NCBI GenBank assembly: GCA_022577435.1
Contig: JAKOON010000007.1
Span: forward strand, 22,910,263-22,974,262
Direction of reading: 5' to 3'
Source: Embiotoca jacksoni
Taxonomy: Eukaryota; Chordata; Actinopteri; Embiotocidae
Length of the DNA: 64,000 nt
Made by a program: the position numbers and the translations under genes. Position 1 is the stretch's first letter. Every line of letters starts with the position of its first letter. Positions 10,901-28,849 of the stretch are shown in pieces. A model generated the notes under the pieces. The model did not search any database. It was not told where the DNA came from and saw nothing but the letters and a program-made list of their open reading frames with translations.

Positions 10901-13338
10901 ATAACAAGAGAGAACAACGTCCATGTTTTTAGCCTTCCCCCTCACACCACTCACTCTGTGCAGCCAGAAGAACAGAGAACTTCCAAACGGCCTGAAACAT
11001 TACTGGAAGCTCAAAGGACGAAGGATCACTAGCGAGATTGGAGGGAAACGGCTTGACAAGGCGTTAGTGATGACATTTCGGCCGGGTGAAAACCGCGACA
11101 CCATCAGACGCCCAAGTTTGTCTCGTAAGGACAGTTTTTCAATACAGTCTTTTGTCATTCAGTTTTAGTAACAACAATATCCCCCAGTGGAGTTTGGTAA
11201 TATAAACTGTTTCACATACAGTATGTTTATAGAACAGTCGTAGCTCTAAAACATACAGTCTCTGTTGTTTCCAGTGTTACTGATACATAAACATGCTTTT
11301 CCTCAGTTCTTTAAAGCAGATGGTCACTTTTAGGCCGGAAGAGACAGATTTGCACATATCCAGTGCCAGCAGTGTTTTTTCTTTTTCTCTCTCATGTTCC
11401 AGACATCACTTTTAAACCACCCCACGCCTACACGACGAGCGCAACGCATGTGCTACAATTCATTTTGAACATTCCCACTAAAGAGACCTAACCAGAGAAA
11501 AATCATCGTCTCAACTTGACTTTCATATTCTGGGTTAAAAAAAGGATTTATGCGCATGAGCTGCACGAGCTTTACACAGCCACTTTATTACTGCTACTGC
11601 TACACAGAGACACGTGCATACACACAGATACTTGTACATGCACACAGACTCTTCTGAGCCCAGCCACACAGCCATGAACAGCCACAGACAGATTGTTTGT
11701 TGTGAAGGTAGCCGAGGACGTTGCTAGGAAACCATTGTTGAGTGGCATGCAGCGTTAGCGTGTTAGCGCCGGCCGCCTTGCCTCTAGGTATGGCTGGGAT
11801 TTGAGATTTCACCGGCGGGGTGCAAGCGGCTCAGAAGATAAGGCTGGAGAAAGCAGCGCTTAGTGCTGGGGAATGGCAGGGATCAAGCTGAAGGGAAAAA
11901 ACAGTCGGCGAGCTTGATCCTATTCTGCCTGTCCAGATGTTTTTGGATTTTTTTCTCCACTTCTTTTAGCTTCATGTGAACGTGTGCGTTCGCCGTAGTA
12001 CCGGCACACAGAGCCCTCCCTCACCAAAGCCAAAGAAATAATTAGACAAACCGTATAGGGGATTTGGGAGAGTGTAAAGACAAAATCTTTGGTTTTGCAG
12101 TGAGGTCGAAGAGGTGGATAATGTTTGCCAAGATGCACACACACAAATATACACCCACTACAAAGGCAGAGCAGCAACAACAGAAACAGTGAATCTAAGA
12201 AGGTTTTAAGGTTTTAGGCTGGATGAACAAATTATGAAACTTGTAGATATGTTGTAATATCTTCATTAAAAACATTTCAGGCTCACTATTTTAACACAAA
12301 CATCATTGGCACAGTCCATACACACAATACCTGAAAAATGAAACAAAAAACAGCCTCTGTGCCTTGAGACCTCCAGGGAATTTGAAAAAGGGGAAATACA
12401 GTTTGTTTGAAGCCATTAACATGTATTCGATGTCATTAGATTTGATTGTTGCTGGATTCTGGATGATGCTGCTCAGTATGAGATGTTACTTACGATATTT
12501 CTGGATGAGTTCTCCAGACGAGTGAAAAGAGCAAACACACATCTCCTCTGACAAAAAGGAAACTGTGTGTTCACCCACCATCAAAAGCTGGCTGGAGAAA
12601 AGGCATTATTTGTAATTATTATTATTATTATTTTTACAAAAGTGATAGACTGTGTCTGGTTTGCTATCATGGGGTGTATATAAACAAGAGCATTTAGGCT
12701 ACTATATGACGTCAGTGTAGAGCATCAGTATCAGCAGGTAGAAGCTACGAACTGTCAGTATCGCTGTTACATGAATGAATGAACAGCTGTCTACAATAAA
12801 TAGACAATAAATGAATCCACAGCTTATTGCATTGTAATATGTGAAGGCAGCGTTATACTGGTTTCACACAGCGTCAGCAAACATGTCAAGAGCAGCTTGT
12901 ACATAGTTGAATTTAGCTATTTTGAGTGTTTACATATTTGTAGGAGTTTGGTAACAAGTGAATCCAGATAAAAAATGCTAAGCAGCTAATTTTCAGTTGT
13001 TAAAAAAACAACAACAAACAAAAAGGATTTGATTTACTTGTGTGCTAAAACTGACGCTGCTTGCTGACACTTCAGCAGTTCTGTTTGTCAAGTGGGATGA
13101 ATTCACAATTTCACACTCATTACAACTAGAATGATATTTTATCCGTCTAAGCTGTGAGAAACGTTTTGAATGATGTGATGAAGCTGATGTACTGCTGCTC
13201 TGAGCTAAGCTACATACCGCTATTGTTTCCAATATGTTTTAATTGGTTCATGCCTCATTAGGTTTTACTGGCTTAATTTGTAATTTAATAAACCGACGAT
13301 TTGATGTTTTACAGAGGTTTTACATGTTCAATTTTGTT
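10901..13338. other. Unannotated DNA
   Basis: An 81-codon frame at 10923-11168 (NGLKHYWKLKGRRIT...) lies just after the pogo relic and could be another displaced piece of it, but this is not supported well enough to call. Nothing else was recognised; an ATT-rich run is at 12615-12632. Confidence 0.35.
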
Positions 13339-13407
13339 TAGGCTCCGCCCTCTCAGAGCTCTACCTGTTGGGTTTATCCCTCACCCATGTGTGAAGGGCG
13401 GAGCCTA
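13339..13407. repeat. Perfect 13-bp inverted repeat
   Basis: TAGGCTCCGCCCT at 13339-13351 is exactly the reverse complement of AGGGCGGAGCCTA at 13395-13407, with a 43-bp loop. It is GC-rich in an AT-rich setting. It could be a tiny foldback element or a chance hairpin; no flanking duplication is evident. Confidence 0.6.
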
Positions 13408-17889
<4,482 letters not shown>

Positions 17890-18523
17890 TGTGGCGGGGT
17901 GTTTTTCCAGGACCCAAATGCAAGCTCACAGACTCAAGGTTTTCAAGTTCCAAAAATACAGTCTTTATTGTCCAAAAAACAAACAAAAAACTACAAACCA
18001 AAAGGTGGCACCGAGCGTGTCCACTTTACGTCCAGTCGGGAGGGCAACTCAACCGACAGCTCCTGGGGGACACGGGTAACAGGGCAGCCGGCAGACCAGC
18101 GGAAGGGACGGCGTCAACAATCTTCCAAGCCGGGAGGGCAACACCACCGACTGGTGATTTTGACGGGGGATATCCGCAGGAGACACAGAGGCCGGAGGAA
18201 CGGGAACAGGTACAGGACTGACGGAGAGCTGACGGAGAGCAGACGGAAGACGGACGGAGAGCAGACAGAGGACGGACGGGTGGCTAAACAAAAATGCACC
18301 GACAACCAGAGTTGTGCAGGGGCAGGTTACATATAGTCTGGGGAGGTGATCAGGGAGATGCAGCACACCTGCAGGTGGTGATCAGGGGTGAGTGGCTGCA
18401 TCTGCTGGGACTGGTGAGGGGCGTGGCCACAGGAGGTGAGGGGCGTGGCCACAGACAAAGACAGGGGACACAGGAGGAGAGGTGATCGGGGGCAAAACGG
18501 AGGACAAAACTGAACTCCTGACA
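17890..18523 (-). mobile_element. LTR-like interspersed repeat, copy B
   Basis: Plus-strand left end TGTGGCGGGGTG, then GGACCCAAATGCA, which also begins copy C at 37090. Its right part GAGGAGAGGTGATCGGGGG recurs exactly in copy C near 37920. The right end ACTCCTGACA parallels the CCTGACA ends of copies A and D. Read on the minus strand it starts TGTCAGGAG, has AATAAAG about 75 bp before its end and finishes CCACA, which is the arrangement of a solo LTR (TG...polyadenylation signal...CA). No coding capacity and no clear 4-6 bp target duplication. Confidence 0.5.
18219..18280. repeat. Short imperfect tandem repeat (GACGGAGAGC)n
   Basis: Units near GACGGAGAGC[A/T] repeat about five times with variants inside LTR-like copy B. 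Slightly downstream, GTGAGGGGCGTGGCCACAG is duplicated (about 18414-18456). Confidence 0.75.
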
Positions 18524-21500
18524 TTGCTACCAGTGAGTTATACAAGTTCTTGGCCTGCCATGAGATATTTGTAAGTTGAATCCAACCAGAATTTGACCTA
18601 TAGTTGATATAAATCCCTGAAAATTATAACATAATTATTGTTTTCCTCATCTTCTTTCATTTTAGGAATATGAATACACATACTTGCCAGAGGAACTGTA
18701 TAATTAGTGATAATAATTATCACTCAGCTTTCGAGTATATTTTTTAACCAACATAACATCCTGGATATTGTGTCCTGAGAGGGTCTAACGGCTTATATTA
18801 AAATGGTAGTTTATTTTGCTGGGAGTGCACCCCACCATATAGTGGAACTCACTATTGCCTCCTGACTCTATGCGACTAATTTATTAACCCTGTTGCACCT
18901 GCAGTGCTCATCGATGGGCTGTACATGGTAGGAGGGGATTTTGTACACAACCTTTGTCATCATCTAAACGTGTAAGCCAATAGAAAAGCTTCACAGACAG
19001 ACTGTTTAACCAATCAAATGGCTCAGCTTCCACTGACTAAACTCTGAGGAGGTGTGATAAAATAATCACATTCGCAGTGATTATTGAACAGTCACATGCC
19101 TTCGCTGAATCCAGCACCTGATCAACAACTACCTGGCTAACTGCTGAGCTGGTGGCAGATATCCTGTTTCTGAACAAAAGCGACCGTCCAGGAGGATTTG
19201 TTTTTGGAACGTTCATTGGATATTTTCTTCAGCGCATTAGTCTGCAAATGCTTTTATAGGTTATTCTGTTTTGCCAGAACACAACTAGTCCCAGCACACC
19301 CACTGAGATCACTACTTCCTGATCACAACCCTCGACTGGCTAGAAAAAATAACACAGGAAAAAAAAAGAATCCATCCAATCTACTGATGCACTGTTACAA
19401 CAGAGACGACCAGAGGATGGAAAACATTTAGTCCACTCAGGAACTCAACTAATGTCTTAGAGTCTTAAATAACAACAGAAAAGGCATTAAAGGGAACAGA
19501 GATTCCTCTTCGTTTGTGACCATTTATCAAATGTTGAATACATTTGTCCACTCCATTTATATCAGTAATGGTAGACAAAACACGAGAATCCCAATCAGAT
19601 TTACTGCCATGTAACTTTTTATATAGACAGAATTTGTTTTGATGTAGTGGTGCATAAAAATCAAGAAACTGAAAAGGAAAAGGACGAAAACTCTTAGTAT
19701 TCTGCAATAGATTAAACAGTGCTGCAACTGAAGCCTTGAGTTAGGTCATACAGTTGGTTAAAAAGCTCTGAAACAGTTTCAATGAATGGTATAACCTCCG
19801 ATCGACTCAACTCGTGGATCACACTATGCAATAATTGTGCCTTCTTAATGGGTCACCTGTGGTTAACCCTCAAATACTTAAGCTCTATTCACACTGTTAT
19901 ACTGGCTGCATTATGACAGTTTTATAGTATTTACTGTGCCATTAATGGGACCGCAGCTCCAGGCTTCGCTCAGGGCAGCACTTTCTTTGATATTGGAGGG
20001 TTTTGTTGACAACAACTCTGAATGAAGATGGACCTAATGATGAGGGTTTAGTGTTTGTTATGAATCAGATCATTTCATTTCAGCTGCCCAGGTGGAGAAA
20101 GGTTTCTCAGATTGTTCGGCAGTTGTCCTCCACGATGACACCGGATGAAATGAGCATCTGTCACACCCGTGCTCATTTCAGTTTTCTGTCAAATTCGGAT
20201 ATTATCGGGCTGATATTGTGTAGTCTGACAGAATTAGTTTGAGCTAGTGAACTCACAACTGAGTGGATTTTTATGAGCTGTAAACTCTTCAGGCAGAAAG
20301 TCAATTTCTCCTATCCTGGTTTTCTATTTTAATGATTTTTTTTTTTTAGAGGCCTAAAATGGTGAAAAAACATTCAGCAATTCAACAGGGAAAAGGAAAA
20401 CATCTCCCCAAAAATATATTGTTTCACAGCAAATGTGTTTCTTCTTTCCTTTCCTAAATCCCTAAATTGTTTGGCAGACACTGATAAATTCAGAACGGCG
20501 GTTGAATTTTAAACTGGAATATGAGTATGAAGCATATAGGACTTGTTAATATTGACATGACCAGCCTGAATACGGAGCAACATATAATAACATGGTGCAC
20601 ACATGGGTCTCCCAGACTCTCCTCCCCTCCGCTCCCTCACTGCTGACCGCCGCTCAGGTCAGTGTTGTGATGTTGGAGGAGTGCCACCATCTGATAGCCA
20701 CTGCGCACTAATGACTTGTGAGCATTTGGCTGATGTAATCAAATTATCACCCTCTGTTCAGCCTGATCACCACTCAGAGAGCAGAGACACATCAGCTGTG
20801 GCGTCCCAGACCGTCACTGTGCTGACAGTGAGTTTGGGAAATAACGCAGACAGAGAGGTGCTCTTCTCGCTGCACGCATGATGATGATGGAGGTGATGTT
20901 TGCACACCACTTAAAATAATAAATGAACAGCGGAGTCCCAAACGCACCATCTGCTGTAATAGAGAGAAAAAAAAGACTTGCACTGAGGTTTCTATTTAAG
21001 ATCCTGCCTGTTTAATCTTCACTTCCTCTTCCATCCTCTCCTCACCTCACCGATGTGGAACATTAAGAGTGATGTCACTACAAATAAATAAGATCTAGCA
21101 ACTGACATACAGTTTTGTAATAAACTGAATAAACGCAAAAAAAAAAAAATTCAACTTTAAATAGCAATTACAATTTACCTTATTTTATTTAAATAATGAA
21201 TGCAAATTCAAAACATTAAATTCAACCATTTTCTTTGTCAAAGGTGGAAGTCTAGTGATGGATGTATAAATCGCAAAACAATACTATCAAGAATAAGAGT
21301 GAAGTCGATCATTTGTCGTTTACCACCATCACACAGGACCTAAACATGCTCCATGCAAGTATGTGAATGCAGAAGCTTTGGGCTGTGCAACATTCATTTA
21401 GCATGTTGTTGTGCCCTGGAGTGTGTTACCTGCTGAAGTCTGAGTGTTGCAGTTTGGGGTCACTAAAGCATAAAACCAGAGAAAGCTGACACCTTTCATC

Positions 21501-24500
21501 TGGGACACCTGCTCAAAACACAAAGCTGCAGCTGAACTTTCTCAACTCTTCACTCTGACAGGAAGTCTCCGTCCTCCCTTTGCTCATCACATCAGCTGCA
21601 CTGTGTTTTCCACTGTGGTTGCACGGGCTGGCCCAGGTGTTAGCATCTGCATTCACTGAGTTCACAGTTATACGTACTATACATCCTAATTATCTGGCCC
21701 TCCCTTACAGCAGCAGCAGGAGGTGGTGGGATGGAGGGACAAAGTAGATCAATTAAATCTTGTCCTGTTGAATAACATCTTTGCCGACAGCACGGCACAC
21801 AGTGGCACCGTGTTATGAATCACTGCTGCACAGGATGTGATCTCAGCTGTAAATCTACTGTTTCGTCCTGATTGTGTCTGAACAGGCCAAAAACCAGATC
21901 AAAATCAACATTAATTAGTTTTTTTTGTCGGCTAAACTTCAGCTGCTCATACAAGTTTTAAATTTAGCCTGCTTACAATGCCAAATGTTAATTATCTGGC
22001 TGTCATATCTGCCTCTCGTGTGTGTGTGTCCACTTACCAATGCAAGTGATGCTACGTCCAGGAGCTGTGGGATATTTTTCAGCCTGCTCAGTATGCGAGG
22101 CAGCTCTCCCACACCAACACAGCCCAGTGGATCCTATAATTCACCTGGCTGTTCTTTTAGAGACCTGGGGAAATACATCCACTTACAGACTAAAAGGCAA
22201 TGGCTGCATTTCCATTTAGATTTATGGCTCATTCTCATTGATCAACATAGCTAAGTACTGCACTCTGGAAAATAGAAGCATAGGGAAAGAAAAAAAAAAA
22301 AAAAGGAGAGTTGGTCTGAATAAACAGTGACAGACACAATGAGACACAATGTGAGCCTGCTGAGAAAAGTGACATTTAGAGGAAACAAAAAAAAGAACTA
22401 AACTGTGGCTGGTAGAGAAACGGGGGAGATGTTTGGTGAGAAATGACATGGCTGTGTGGTTTTACAGATGCTTTGCTGTATTTCCAACATAATGATGCCG
22501 TAAAGCTGCCGGTGTGTTCCGTAGTATTCTTATCACCATTAAGTCCAGCACGGTTTCATTGAAGAGATGCAATGATGTATGATGTCGTCAGGGGTGCAGT
22601 GCTATTTGTTGAAGAACTGGAGCACGCATGTTCTGCACATGCATGAGCACAGGCGCATGCAAGAGCGCAAACATGGGCGTGTGGACGGCTCATTTCTAAG
22701 GTGGATCCGCTGGTCCTACAGTGGAAAGGCAGTAATGTCAATTTTCCATTGCTTTAATTTAATAAGGTCATCAAAATAATTATATTTTCAACGGTTGTTC
22801 ATCTAAACTGTAATTGTCCAATTTCAGTCACAACATGTTCCTGCAAATGTTTCACAATAAAATCCTTTTTAAAGAAATTAAGCAGTTTCTAACTAATTAA
22901 CTGCTTTGGAATAATAGCTGAGCAGCAGGTCCAGATGTTTCTGTGATGAGAAGCTGACTTGGTTTCATTCAGTTCATGAAGCTACCTGTGAATTCTGCGG
23001 GACATATTCAGGACCTTGGACAGCTCATGGTTGGTTTCCTGCGTCTTCTTCTCACCACAATAAGAGCAGCCGTCTCTCCTGATGTTCATCTGATTAATAC
23101 CTTCAGTCGTACTAAAATACACACAATCACTTCTCCTATTTTAACTGTCAGGTTTAGTAAATATCACCGTGGGTGCTAAATTTATCCGTTTGCATTTCTC
23201 CTCCCAGTATTTTGCATGTTCAAGTAGAAACGCCAAATATTACGTATGTATTTGGGGCAAACATGCAAAATGGACAACGCGTGTTAAATTGCACATTTGA
23301 AAGACTCAATCCTCGCTGCACGTCGTTAGTAGATCAGCTGGGACATTTTTTTTGCGGGTGGTGTGAAGTTTGCACGTGACTTAACACCTTTTAGGAAATC
23401 AGGCCACAAGTGTTCAGTTTGTTTAATCGTGGAATGCAGTAACTTTGACAGCCGATCATAACGGGGCTTTAAATTGATGTCATGAATCAATTAATACCTC
23501 TTAAATTTAATTATATTACATTTGACCATTTCATTTGTTTTATTGGCCTTCTTTCTCTCTTCAAACATTTAAAACATGTAAATTAATTTCAACCAGATCA
23601 AAAAAACATTATTTCTCACTTGGAGCATCGTTGCAGTGCGCTCCGGCAGCACCACACCTTTGGGTGTCATCACAGACGGATGTGTTGCCCTTCACAATCA
23701 ACAATGGAAACTAGAAGTCAATATGTGTGGTTCCATGTTGCTCCTATTGCTCAACAATAACAATGTGAGTTCCCTTCAGCAAGGCTCAGCAACTATCGCC
23801 CAGTGGTGAACGCAATGAGACCCGGCAGCTCTTTCACATGACTGAGTGGTGCTGAGTAACAATGCAGCAGAGGACAACTGGAGCGATACACCAACAACAT
23901 CTATGGTACTGTGATTGGTAATAATTCAAACCCAATGACCTCCTGGATCTCCGGATCCTCGTGAATCAAAGCTTGGTACTTTTTTCTTTCATTCTTCTGT
24001 GTTATATTTTTTTGTGGACAAAATATTATAACAAACCTAGTTCGGTCTCAAAACAGGATCACTGTCAGCATACCTACAGTGCTAACAGGAAAAAGGGTAA
24101 TTGTAATTTTCTAATAAGAGAGGCAATTACAATGAAAATGTTGGTTTCCCTGTTCCAGTCGGAAGATCCCTGTTCTGCATCCTCAAAGGTTTCTTTATTC
24201 TAAGCTTTATTCCTCTTAAATATCAGGACATTTCGGGTATTGAAGGACTTGTGTCTCAGCAGGATTTTGAAAAAAACGTGTCCAGGCATTTATCTTCAGT
24301 CCATTTAATGACTCTAATGGTGTGTTTACACGTCTCTTTATATGTTTGGGCTTGTTCTCAAGCCCCAGAATTAATTTAGGATCTATCAGATTCCTCTCTG
24401 ATGGAATTGCCCAAAAGATAAGAGTCTATACAGCTAACAAAACATTTGCAGAGAACTGTTTGTCGAAACAAAATCAGGTTTCTCTCGTCCTCCTCCCCCA

Positions 24501-25260
24501 ATTCCCGTTGCCTGTGGAGCGTCAATGTTCTGGAACCCTCCGTGCACTGTGAGGACTTTTCATGTCTTGAAATCAGTGGCATGTATCTCCTCCTGTGGCC
24601 TCCTTACTGTTCCAGCTGCTGGCTTGGATGTTACTCCTTCCATTGAGCAGCCTTCTCTTTACTCTCTGGAGGTATTTGGCTGTTTTGTGTTTATATATAT
24701 ATATACATACATACATATATATACTGTCCTCACTGCCCTGCTCTGTTTTTTTTTTTCCCTTTCATGAATAATCTATATGAAGTCGAAGTTGAGGCCTACA
24801 GGCATGATGGCTGGTCACATCCTTGGAGAGACGAGACAGCTTTGGCACAAGACCTCAGCGCAGCCATAGTTTTGACTTTTGTGCGCTGCTGGAAGACAAC
24901 AGGAGGATTGAAGCTCCTTCAACGTTTGTTCCCTTGACTCCGTTATGAAGGGCTACAGGAGATAAAAGGGTCTTCTGCGTGAATACATGTGCATGTGTGT
25001 GTATATGAATGTACAGTATATGTGAAAGCTGATTCAGATATTTACAAAAATTCTATGACAATAAATGTTAGGTTTGACATATTGTTTTTAGAACCAGATA
25101 AGATAAGTTTCTTTGTAGAAAGCTATTAAGCACAAAGATTGAACCATCACACGAGATGGACTTCTTTGCAAGACCTGAAAGATCACAATTTAGTGGAATA
25201 ACTGCTACTGTAAGTTCATTGTGATTGTGAGAAAGGCATCAACAAACTGTGGTAGAAGCA
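18524..25260. other. Long unannotated stretch
   Basis: Nearly 7 kb without a supported gene, transposon core or long array. Small simple tracts only: A-run at 21138-21150 and 22290-22304, and TATATATACATACATACATA at about 24694-24722. Open frames are under 110 codons and carry no recognisable motif. Confidence 0.4.
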
Positions 25261-25478
25261 GTAGAGTAAGATAGATAAATAGAAGATCCTCATGAACATG
25301 ATCCTCACAGTGTTTCCAGGTTTGTCAACATGAGGCTGGGCTCGCTGAAGCAGGTAGATTACAGCATCTTCAACTGCAACCTCAGGGCAGGAAGCAAACT
25401 GCAGAGTCCTGGGAGGTGGTCATCCGAAGTGAGCCAAAACAACTCTCTTCAGGACTTTCACCATGACCCTGAGTCATT
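25261..25478 (-). pseudogene. LINE reverse-transcriptase relic (second family)
   Basis: Read on the minus strand, the segment encodes MVKVLKRVVLAHF, then after a frame break LQFASCPEVAVEDAVIYLL, QRAQPHVDKPGNTVRIMF. This matches the region just before the first catalytic aspartate of a fish non-LTR reverse transcriptase, which has LQFAYRP...VEDA-x-x-YLL...LDKP...VRIMFFDFSSAF in the family as I recall it. The FDFSSAF motif itself is lost after IMF. An in-frame stop lies between the two pieces. It belongs to a different LINE lineage from the 42.9-45.4 kb element, whose motif is LLDLSAAFDTIDH. Confidence 0.65.
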
Positions 25479-25982
25479 GTTAGCAGAAGGAGAAGACTTG
25501 TTTGGAGGTCACGTTGACCACCGGGTCAGGTGAAGTCAGACGAAGTCAGACGAAGTCAAAAACAAACGAGGAACGGAGCGATTGATAAATTTACACCGTT
25601 AGTCAGCTGGATGCTGCATCTTAATGACTCTGTTTCACATTAAAGGCCTTCATTTCAAATCAAAAGTCCTCCACCATTTCACACACAGTTCAGCTGTATA
25701 CTAGGTTTAGACTTTTACTTGTGAAGTGTGAAAGTGTGAGGAATACATGTGTGTTCAAAGGGTTAATCAAAGATCAATATCTGCCTCATCAGTCTAACCC
25801 TTTAATGGATCGCCTGCGCTCGGCTGCACGCTGCCGTCTTTACTCAAGCAGATCCCCTCCATCTGATTATCTCCCTCTGTCTGGTCCTGATTATGGTCAA
25901 CACAGCCCACTGTTAGTGAACACACTCTGGAGGCAGGTTCTCTCATTAGCACACTCAACCAAACCAGCCCTCAACTACTACA

Positions 25983-25985
<3 letters not shown>
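25479..25985. other. Unannotated spacer
   Basis: Contains a short triplication of GAAGTCAGAC-type sequence at 25531-25557. Otherwise nothing was recognised. Confidence 0.4.

Positions 25986-26044
<59 letters not shown>
25986..26044. repeat. (CA)n microsatellite
   Basis: About 29 CA units. It inflates a surrounding 185-codon open frame (25721-26278) that is not a gene. Confidence 0.98.
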
Positions 26045-26045
<1 letters not shown>

Positions 26046-28849
26046 AGCAGCACCAACTGTTACCCCACCATATACCATCCTCCAGCCATCTTTCCGCTAA
26101 CACAGGCACTTATAAGGAGCTCTCAGCCAATTCCACCACATGCTGCTGTTTAGAATATTGTGTGGAAAATAACAAATCATGCGTTTACGTACACACCACA
26201 TATACATGTGTAGAGCCAAAACTATCCCATGCACAGGTGACCACCCCTTATTGTTGTCAGCGGCACACTTTCCAATAAGCTATTAGCTCGACAATGTTTT
26301 TTTCGAGGGCCATGAAACTGCTCTTCGGAAGGAAAGAAGTCCCTTTGAACAAACATACAGTCTGTGGAGTGGTACATGTGTCTACAGCTGTGTGTCTGTG
26401 GGGTTAAGATCTAATATATGTGGAGAACGATGATGTGGTGATCAAGAAAAACGTCCATATGAAATGGAAGAAAGCCTCTGTTCTGTCTGGCTTGTAGCAA
26501 ACGTTTACTCCTTCTTGAAGGTCATTAATAAGTTTATTACGAAACAAAAACTAAGGAAATATAATGTGTTGCTTTTATTACTGTCACTGGTTATCCACGT
26601 TTTTTATTTGTATTTATTTATCTTATGTGTGAGGGATCATGTGCAAACGGCACCTGTTAATGTATCGCAGCTGAGTTAGTGAGAAGCAAATTGTCATCAT
26701 TAATATTTGAACATACTGTGAATTCTCAAATTAAAGCTGGTATTTAAAAACTGTCACTGGAATTCACTTATTGATTCAAATTGTTAATGAAACTCAGCCC
26801 TTTCTGCAGATGTTTCAAATAAAAGCCTCCTTCGAAGAAGAGGAATTATGTTCTTTGAGCTGCTGGATTGGATTGACACCAAGTTGTGCATCTGTTTGTC
26901 TTCAGACAACACAAAGCTGGATGTATGAGAGGGTAAAGTTACTATGTGAATGTTTCTGTATGAAACAAAATTATAATACGGACATCAAAAATCCTAAGTG
27001 ACATCCCTGACATTTAAATGAAAATAATAATTTTTCGCTTTAGAGCTGGTATTACAAGTCCTTATCTTCTCTATCCACAGCTGTGTACACCGACTGTAGA
27101 ATTACAAGAGCAGTGCACAATAATTTAGACTGCAGTTAAAAAGAAATAGTCAGCTGTGATGGAAAACAATACATTCATGAGCTTTTTCTGCCTTTAGTGG
27201 GAAACAGATAACGAATACTGGACCCACAGTCTTGATTCATTTCCCAAACATACTGTAAAAGTTTTTTCCTCCAAGTTTGCATACAATACATTTAACAATT
27301 TAGACCAAACATCAATCTACTCTTATACAAGACCTCCTCCTATACATTCCCCCTTTATCAGTCATAAAGCTATTCAGTTCCAATATCTAAAAGGAATATA
27401 AACATGAATCACAGCAGGAATGTGACTGTCCATAGAAATGAATTGTGGTGGGGAGCGGTGCAGAGTGATTTGAACTCATAATCGTAATGCACGTCACCTT
27501 GAAAGAGACTTCATGAATATGCTGTGAGAGTCAGAGTGGCTGGCTGGCACCGGGTCAGATCTGATTTGCATATTGTTTACGGCCACTAGCTTAATTTGAA
27601 GCAGAGGTTCAAGCCTGCGATAACGCCGGGGCCTTATCTACAGAGTTGGCTAAGTGGCTGCAGGAGTAAACTTCTCAAAATGATATGCTCCACTAGGCTG
27701 ACAAGGAGCACTGGGCTTGTTCCATTCAGCACTGGGCTTTGTTTGAAAAATACTTAGAGGATGTGCACAGTACAGTGTTTGGAAGAAGATGTAAACATGT
27801 CATTTCTTTAAATGTTATCATGCATCATTTGGCCACAAAAAGCATATTGGAACGTAGTTTAGAGTAAACACAGCCAGAGCCACATTTTTACTTGCAGAGC
27901 AGAGTTTCTAAATACAACTAGTTAAAGGTTGATATAAATCTTTAATGGCAAAACCATGGGAGAGTATATTTAGAGAAAGTCTTTATTTTGTTCTTTAATT
28001 TAAACTTTTTTGGAAACAGAGTTGTATATTTCACCTCAACATAGCCAGGTTTAACTCACAACCTCACATGAGCAAGATTTTCTACTGTGACTGAAGTCTA
28101 TTCAGATTTAGCTTCCAGTGAAATCATACAGTGCTTGGTCAGATATCTTTTGTGTTAGCTTTACTGCCACATTAACTATGAGGTTAAAGAGCACACTTTC
28201 AGTTTTAATTTGAAGATGTTTACATTCAGTTCAGAGGGATTTATATTCCACCAGTGTCAAAAGACTGGATGTCATTGGACAAGTTAACTGACATAATAAG
28301 TCTGGTAATATTCTGAAAACAGTGTTTCCTACAAACTGAGCGTTTGTCAAAGCCTAATACATCTTATTCCTCCGTGCCACAGAGTTTCATTGTTGTCCAA
28401 TAACTATTCAAACACACCAATGAGCCACAGTGTTGCATTGGGTGACATGTTTTATTACTATGAACACATACACTGTAGTTTATTTTGACTCAGTCCAACA
28501 GACGCAGTCCTGCTGCCCCAAATACTCATCAGAGCGCCAAATGTGGATTAATCTGCCACTGACAAAAGCATTTAAGATGCACTTTTTCCTCCATTTTGAG
28601 TAATTTTTGCTAAAAGTGACAGTGACTGGATGCATAAACAAGCACGCACATGCAATTATTATGCCATTCTCTACATATAAACATGCGATGTGCTGTGAAA
28701 ATGTGTACACATACTTCAGACTATGAAAACACACAAGTTTCTAGATCCAGCTGCAGGTGACATCATGAACATCATGAGGTGGAGATGGTTTTGCAGTCTA
28801 GCATCCATCCTGTGTCGTTGCCTGATTTCTCTGGAACTGTCCATAATTT
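26045..28849. other. Unannotated DNA
   Basis: No gene or repeat recognised. The segment 27460-27720 is more balanced in composition and contains ATTTGCAT, so it might be conserved non-coding sequence, but that needs alignment. Confidence 0.3.

Noticed and set aside
25721..26278. 185-codon plus-strand open frame
   Set aside because: Half of it is a poly Thr-His repeat from (CA)n and the flanks show no motif.
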